Assembly: GCA_014379045.1 (NCBI GenBank) | Contig: JACMMK010000197.1 | Coordinates: 1 to 34,615 of the forward strand | DNA from: Burkholderiales bacterium | GTDB lineage: Bacteria > Pseudomonadota > Gammaproteobacteria > Burkholderiales > CAIKXV01 | DNA length: 34,615 bases | Direction: 5' to 3' | Shown here: positions 33,659-34,615 of the stretch, piece by piece | How positions within the stretch are numbered: position 1 is the first letter of the stretch | Layout: each line of letters starts with the position of its first letter | Notes under the pieces: model-generated | The model's input: the letters and a program-made list of their open reading frames with translations, nothing else | Databases searched by the model: none | What the model was told of the DNA's origin: nothing | Translations under genes and position numbers: made by a program

Positions 33659-34615
33659 TCGACTTTCGCGCCCGATGCCTTGACCACCTTGCCCCAGCGC
33701 GCGTAGTCGTCACGGATCAACCGCGCGAATTCCTCCGGCGTGGACGGCGCAGGGTCCAGCCCGATATCGGAGAGTCGCTTCTGCACGTCGGGGGAATTCA
33801 ATGCTCGCACGATCGCGCCGTTGAGCATCACGACCGTCGCGCGCGGGGTTGCGGCAGGTACCGCCACGCCGTACCACTCGTACACATCGGACAGCGCCGG
33901 AAAGCCTTCCTCGATCGCCGTAGGTACGTCCGGCAGCGCCTCGAGCCGCTGCTTGCCGAGTATCGCCAGCGCGCGCAGCTTTCCCGTCTTCACATGCGGC
34001 AGCGGCGCGAAGGGTACGGTGAACATCGTCGCCACTTCTGCGCCCAACAGCGCCGTGGTCGCCGGCGCACCGCCCTTGTACGGGATATGGACCAGGTCCG
34101 TGCCGGTGGTGATTCGAAACAACTCGCCGGCCATCCACGGACCGGCGGACGACGAGCCGAAGGTGAGCTTGCCGGGATGCTGCTTCGCGTACGCGGCGAG
34201 CTCCTTCGTCGACCTCGCAGGCACCGATGGATGCACGACCAGGATGAACGGCATGCTGACGCCATTCGACACGGCGGCGAAATCCTTCAGCGGTGCGTAA
34301 CCCGGGTCGCGATAGAGGTGCGGGTTGATCACGAACGAACCGGAATGCGCGAGCGTCAACGTGTAGCCATCGGGCGCCGCGCGCGCACCGATCGCGGTGC
34401 CGATGCTGCCCTGCGCGCCGCCCCGGTTGTCGATCAGCACCGGTTGTCCGAAGTACTCGGTCAGCTTCGCGCCGATGACCCGGGCGAACCCGTCGGTACC
34501 GCCGCCGGGCGGGAACGGCACGACGAAGCGCACCGGCCGGGTGGGATACTCGCCCGGCTTTTTATCTGCAGCGTATATGGGGAGTGCGGCGAGACAGATC
34601 AGCGTTCCCGCGGCG
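33655..34615 (-). CDS. Bug (TctC-type) solute receptor, 5' end cut by window
   Basis: The frame is open to the right edge. The last bases already encode the hydrophobic core of a signal peptide (AAGTLICLAALPIYAADKK, 19 residues), so only about 5-15 N-terminal codons are missing. The mature part shows YPTRPVRFVVPFPPGGGTD, DNRGGAQGSIGTA, VHIPYKGGAPA, ALPDVPTAIEE and the end KASGAKVE, all typical. It overlaps the next Bug gene by 4 bp (ATGA). Tandem Bug genes with different ligand loops suggest recognition of two related substrates feeding one dioxygenase. Confidence 0.92.
   Translation of the reverse strand, partial: AAGTLICLAALPIYAADKKPGEYPTRPVRFVVPFPPGGGTDGFARVIGAKLTEYFGQPVLIDNRGGAQGSIGTAIGARAAPDGYTLTLAHSGSFVINPHLYRDPGYAPLKDFAAVSNGVSMPFILVVHPSVPARSTKELAAYAKQHPGKLTFGSSSAGPWMAGELFRITTGTDLVHIPYKGGAPATTALLGAEVATMFTVPFAPLPHVKTGKLRALAILGKQRLEALPDVPTAIEEGFPALSDVYEWYGVAVPAATPRATVVMLNGAIVRALNSPDVQKRLSDIGLDPAPSTPEEFARLIRDDYARWGKVVKASGAKVE

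Noticed and set aside
1..34615. Mobile elements, tRNA or rRNA genes, CRISPR arrays
   Set aside because: No transposase, integrase, terminal repeats, cloverleaf-like sequence or regularly spaced repeats were seen on either strand.

Overview
The window looks like chromosomal DNA of a high-GC betaproteobacterium, most likely Burkholderiales. The reasons are the very GC-rich codon use, the mla gene order with a YadG-type ATPase at its end, and above all the abundance of Bug (TctC-type) periplasmic solute receptors: five intact or edge-cut genes plus one remnant. No rRNA, tRNA, insertion sequence, integrase or CRISPR array was seen.

Left end (1-3300, minus strand): an ABC ATPase with no permease beside it, then a sigma-54 response regulator of the PrsR type, then an MshM/ExeA-type AAA ATPase that runs off the window. 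Positions 3377-7603 (plus strand) hold the phospholipid-trafficking operon mlaF-E-D-C-B, followed by a YadG-like ABC ATPase. The outer-membrane partner mlaA and the expected YadH-type permease are not here.

Positions 7643-8459 are a scar. A C-terminal fragment of a CarF/Kua-type lipid desaturase (minus strand) abuts a C-terminal fragment of an XRE-family regulator (plus strand). Both lack their 5' parts, which would have faced each other. A Bug receptor, an alpha/beta hydrolase, the remnant of another Bug gene with a large internal deletion, and a LysR regulator follow (8676-11693).

Positions 11785-31688 are a catabolic island. A minus-strand phytanoyl-CoA dioxygenase-like gene is divergent from a tightly packed plus-strand run of nine genes (13092-23136): COG0523 GTPase, amidohydrolase, SDR, Bug receptor, beta-hydroxyacid dehydrogenase, GlcD-type flavoprotein, Gfo/Idh/MocA oxidoreductase, enolase-superfamily enzyme and TauD-type dioxygenase. 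Five of the junctions are 4-bp ATGA or GTGA overlaps. A minus-strand LysR gene (23133-24038) separates this run from a second plus-strand run (24271-31688): TRAP 4TM/12TM permease, TAXI receptor, two GSTs, a zinc alcohol dehydrogenase, a Bug receptor and a second beta-hydroxyacid dehydrogenase. The right end (31728-34615, minus strand) has two Bug genes and a TauD-type dioxygenase coupled by 4-bp overlaps.

Together the right two thirds read as machinery for capturing organic acids with orphan Bug receptors or a TRAP transporter, then opening, oxidising and epimerising the substrate. The substrate cannot be named from sequence. The best candidates for something undescribed are the nine-gene run as a pathway and the coupled pair of a COG0523 GTPase with a degenerate CxCC motif and an amidohydrolase with a degenerate HxH motif.
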